From contig JAJXSZ010000115.1 of assembly GCA_021784255.1 (NCBI GenBank), positions 1 through 8,864 on the forward strand: 8,864 bases of DNA, in the 5' to 3' direction. Origin of the DNA: Pseudomonadota bacterium. GTDB taxonomy: Bacteria > Pseudomonadota > Alphaproteobacteria > Acetobacterales > Acetobacteraceae. The position numbers were made by a program, and so were the translations under genes. The notes under the pieces are model-generated. The model saw nothing but the letters and a program-made list of their open reading frames with translations. It was not told the origin of the DNA and searched no databases. Of this stretch, positions 8,624 through 8,864 are shown one piece after another. How positions within the stretch are numbered: position 1 is the first letter of the stretch; every line of letters starts with the position of its first letter.

Positions 8624-8864
8624 ATGTCCACGCTCGCGGCAAGACTGGCGGCATTCCAGGCGTCGATGACCGAGCGGGCCGGGCCGGAGACGGCGGCGGC
8701 GGTCGCGGCGGCCTATATGGCGGCGTTCACGGCCGGGTTGGTGCAGGGCGCGGTGGCGGTCGGGGAGGCGGCGCCGGATTTTACCCTGCCCGACGTTGTG
8801 TTGCCCGACGTTGTGTTGCCCGACGTTGCGCTGCCCAACAGCGCCGGTGCCGAGCGCGCCCTCT
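8624..8864 (+). CDS. peroxiredoxin-like (AhpC/TSA family) protein, N-terminal part (runs off the right edge)
   Basis: Eighty codons are visible. The start MSTLAARLAAFQASM, followed by an alanine-rich helical stretch and GEAAPDFTLP (residues 47-56), matches peroxiredoxin-like proteins of the AhpC/TSA group. These carry an N-terminal helical extension of about 45 residues before the thioredoxin fold. The catalytic cysteine, expected some 25-40 residues further on, is outside the window, so activity and type cannot be judged. Directly after DFTL the sequence repeats a five-residue unit three times (PDVVL, PDVVL, PDVAL) before PNSAGAE, where relatives I remember go straight on from LP to the next short segment. 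The ATG has a perfect AAGGAGG site. It is divergent from the LysR-type gene, which probably controls it. Family members reduce peroxides or act as thiol redox proteins in the cytoplasm. Confidence 0.75.
   Translation, partial: MSTLAARLAAFQASMTERAGPETAAAVAAAYMAAFTAGLVQGAVAVGEAAPDFTLPDVVLPDVVLPDVALPNSAGAERAL
8789..8833 (+). repeat. 15-bp in-frame tandem repeat, three copies
   Basis: The unit CCCGACGTTGTGTTG occurs at 8789-8803 and identically at 8804-8818. A third copy at 8819-8833 has two substitutions (GTG to GCG, TTG to CTG). Each unit encodes P-D-V-V/A-L, so copy-number change keeps the redoxin frame. The identity of the first two copies points to recent slippage duplication. Confidence 0.95.

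Noticed and set aside
8789..8833. CRISPR-like or phase-variation array
   Set aside because: The units are contiguous with no spacers, and 15-bp units cannot shift the frame. It is a coding minisatellite, not CRISPR or an on/off switch.

Overview
The window is about 70% G+C, with strong third-position bias, and looks like chromosome of an alphaproteobacterium, probably Rhodospirillales/Acetobacteraceae. The assignment rests on the divergent recG / sdhE-mfd arrangement, the GC content and the protein flavour; no rRNA or other phylogenetic marker is present. No tRNA, rRNA or CRISPR array was seen.

Left half (1-4953): a conserved housekeeping block. The 5' part of recG (branch-migration helicase) runs leftward off the window. 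Divergent to it are sdhE (FAD assembly factor for succinate dehydrogenase) and mfd (transcription-repair coupling factor), which overlap by 4 bp at ATGA and are probably co-transcribed.

Middle (4954-6180): mfd converges on a minus-strand DsbA/FrnE-like oxidoreductase gene. The 63-bp gap between them is almost entirely one long hairpin, probably a two-way terminator. Upstream of the oxidoreductase, on the same strand, is a small exported protein of unknown function in locally AT-richer DNA (57 of 120 bases are G/C at 5941-6060), which suggests acquired DNA.

Right half (6181-8864): an IS5-family insertion sequence whose transposase appears to have lost one base near its natural start, then a LysR-type regulator gene divergent from the start of a peroxiredoxin-like gene that runs off the right edge. 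The 95-bp regulator/redoxin gap has two inverted repeats, plus a perfect 12-bp palindrome that overlaps the regulator start codon. The redoxin has three in-frame copies of a 15-bp repeat close to the expected start of its redoxin domain.

I found no convincing undescribed multi-gene system. The best leads are the pentapeptide expansion in the redoxin with its operator region, the mfd/oxidoreductase hairpin, the orphan exported protein, and the frameshifted transposase. There is no gene-free stretch over 300 bases. The longest are 6181-6413 (a 13-bp tandem duplication and probably the left IS end) and 7455-7610 (probably the right IS end).
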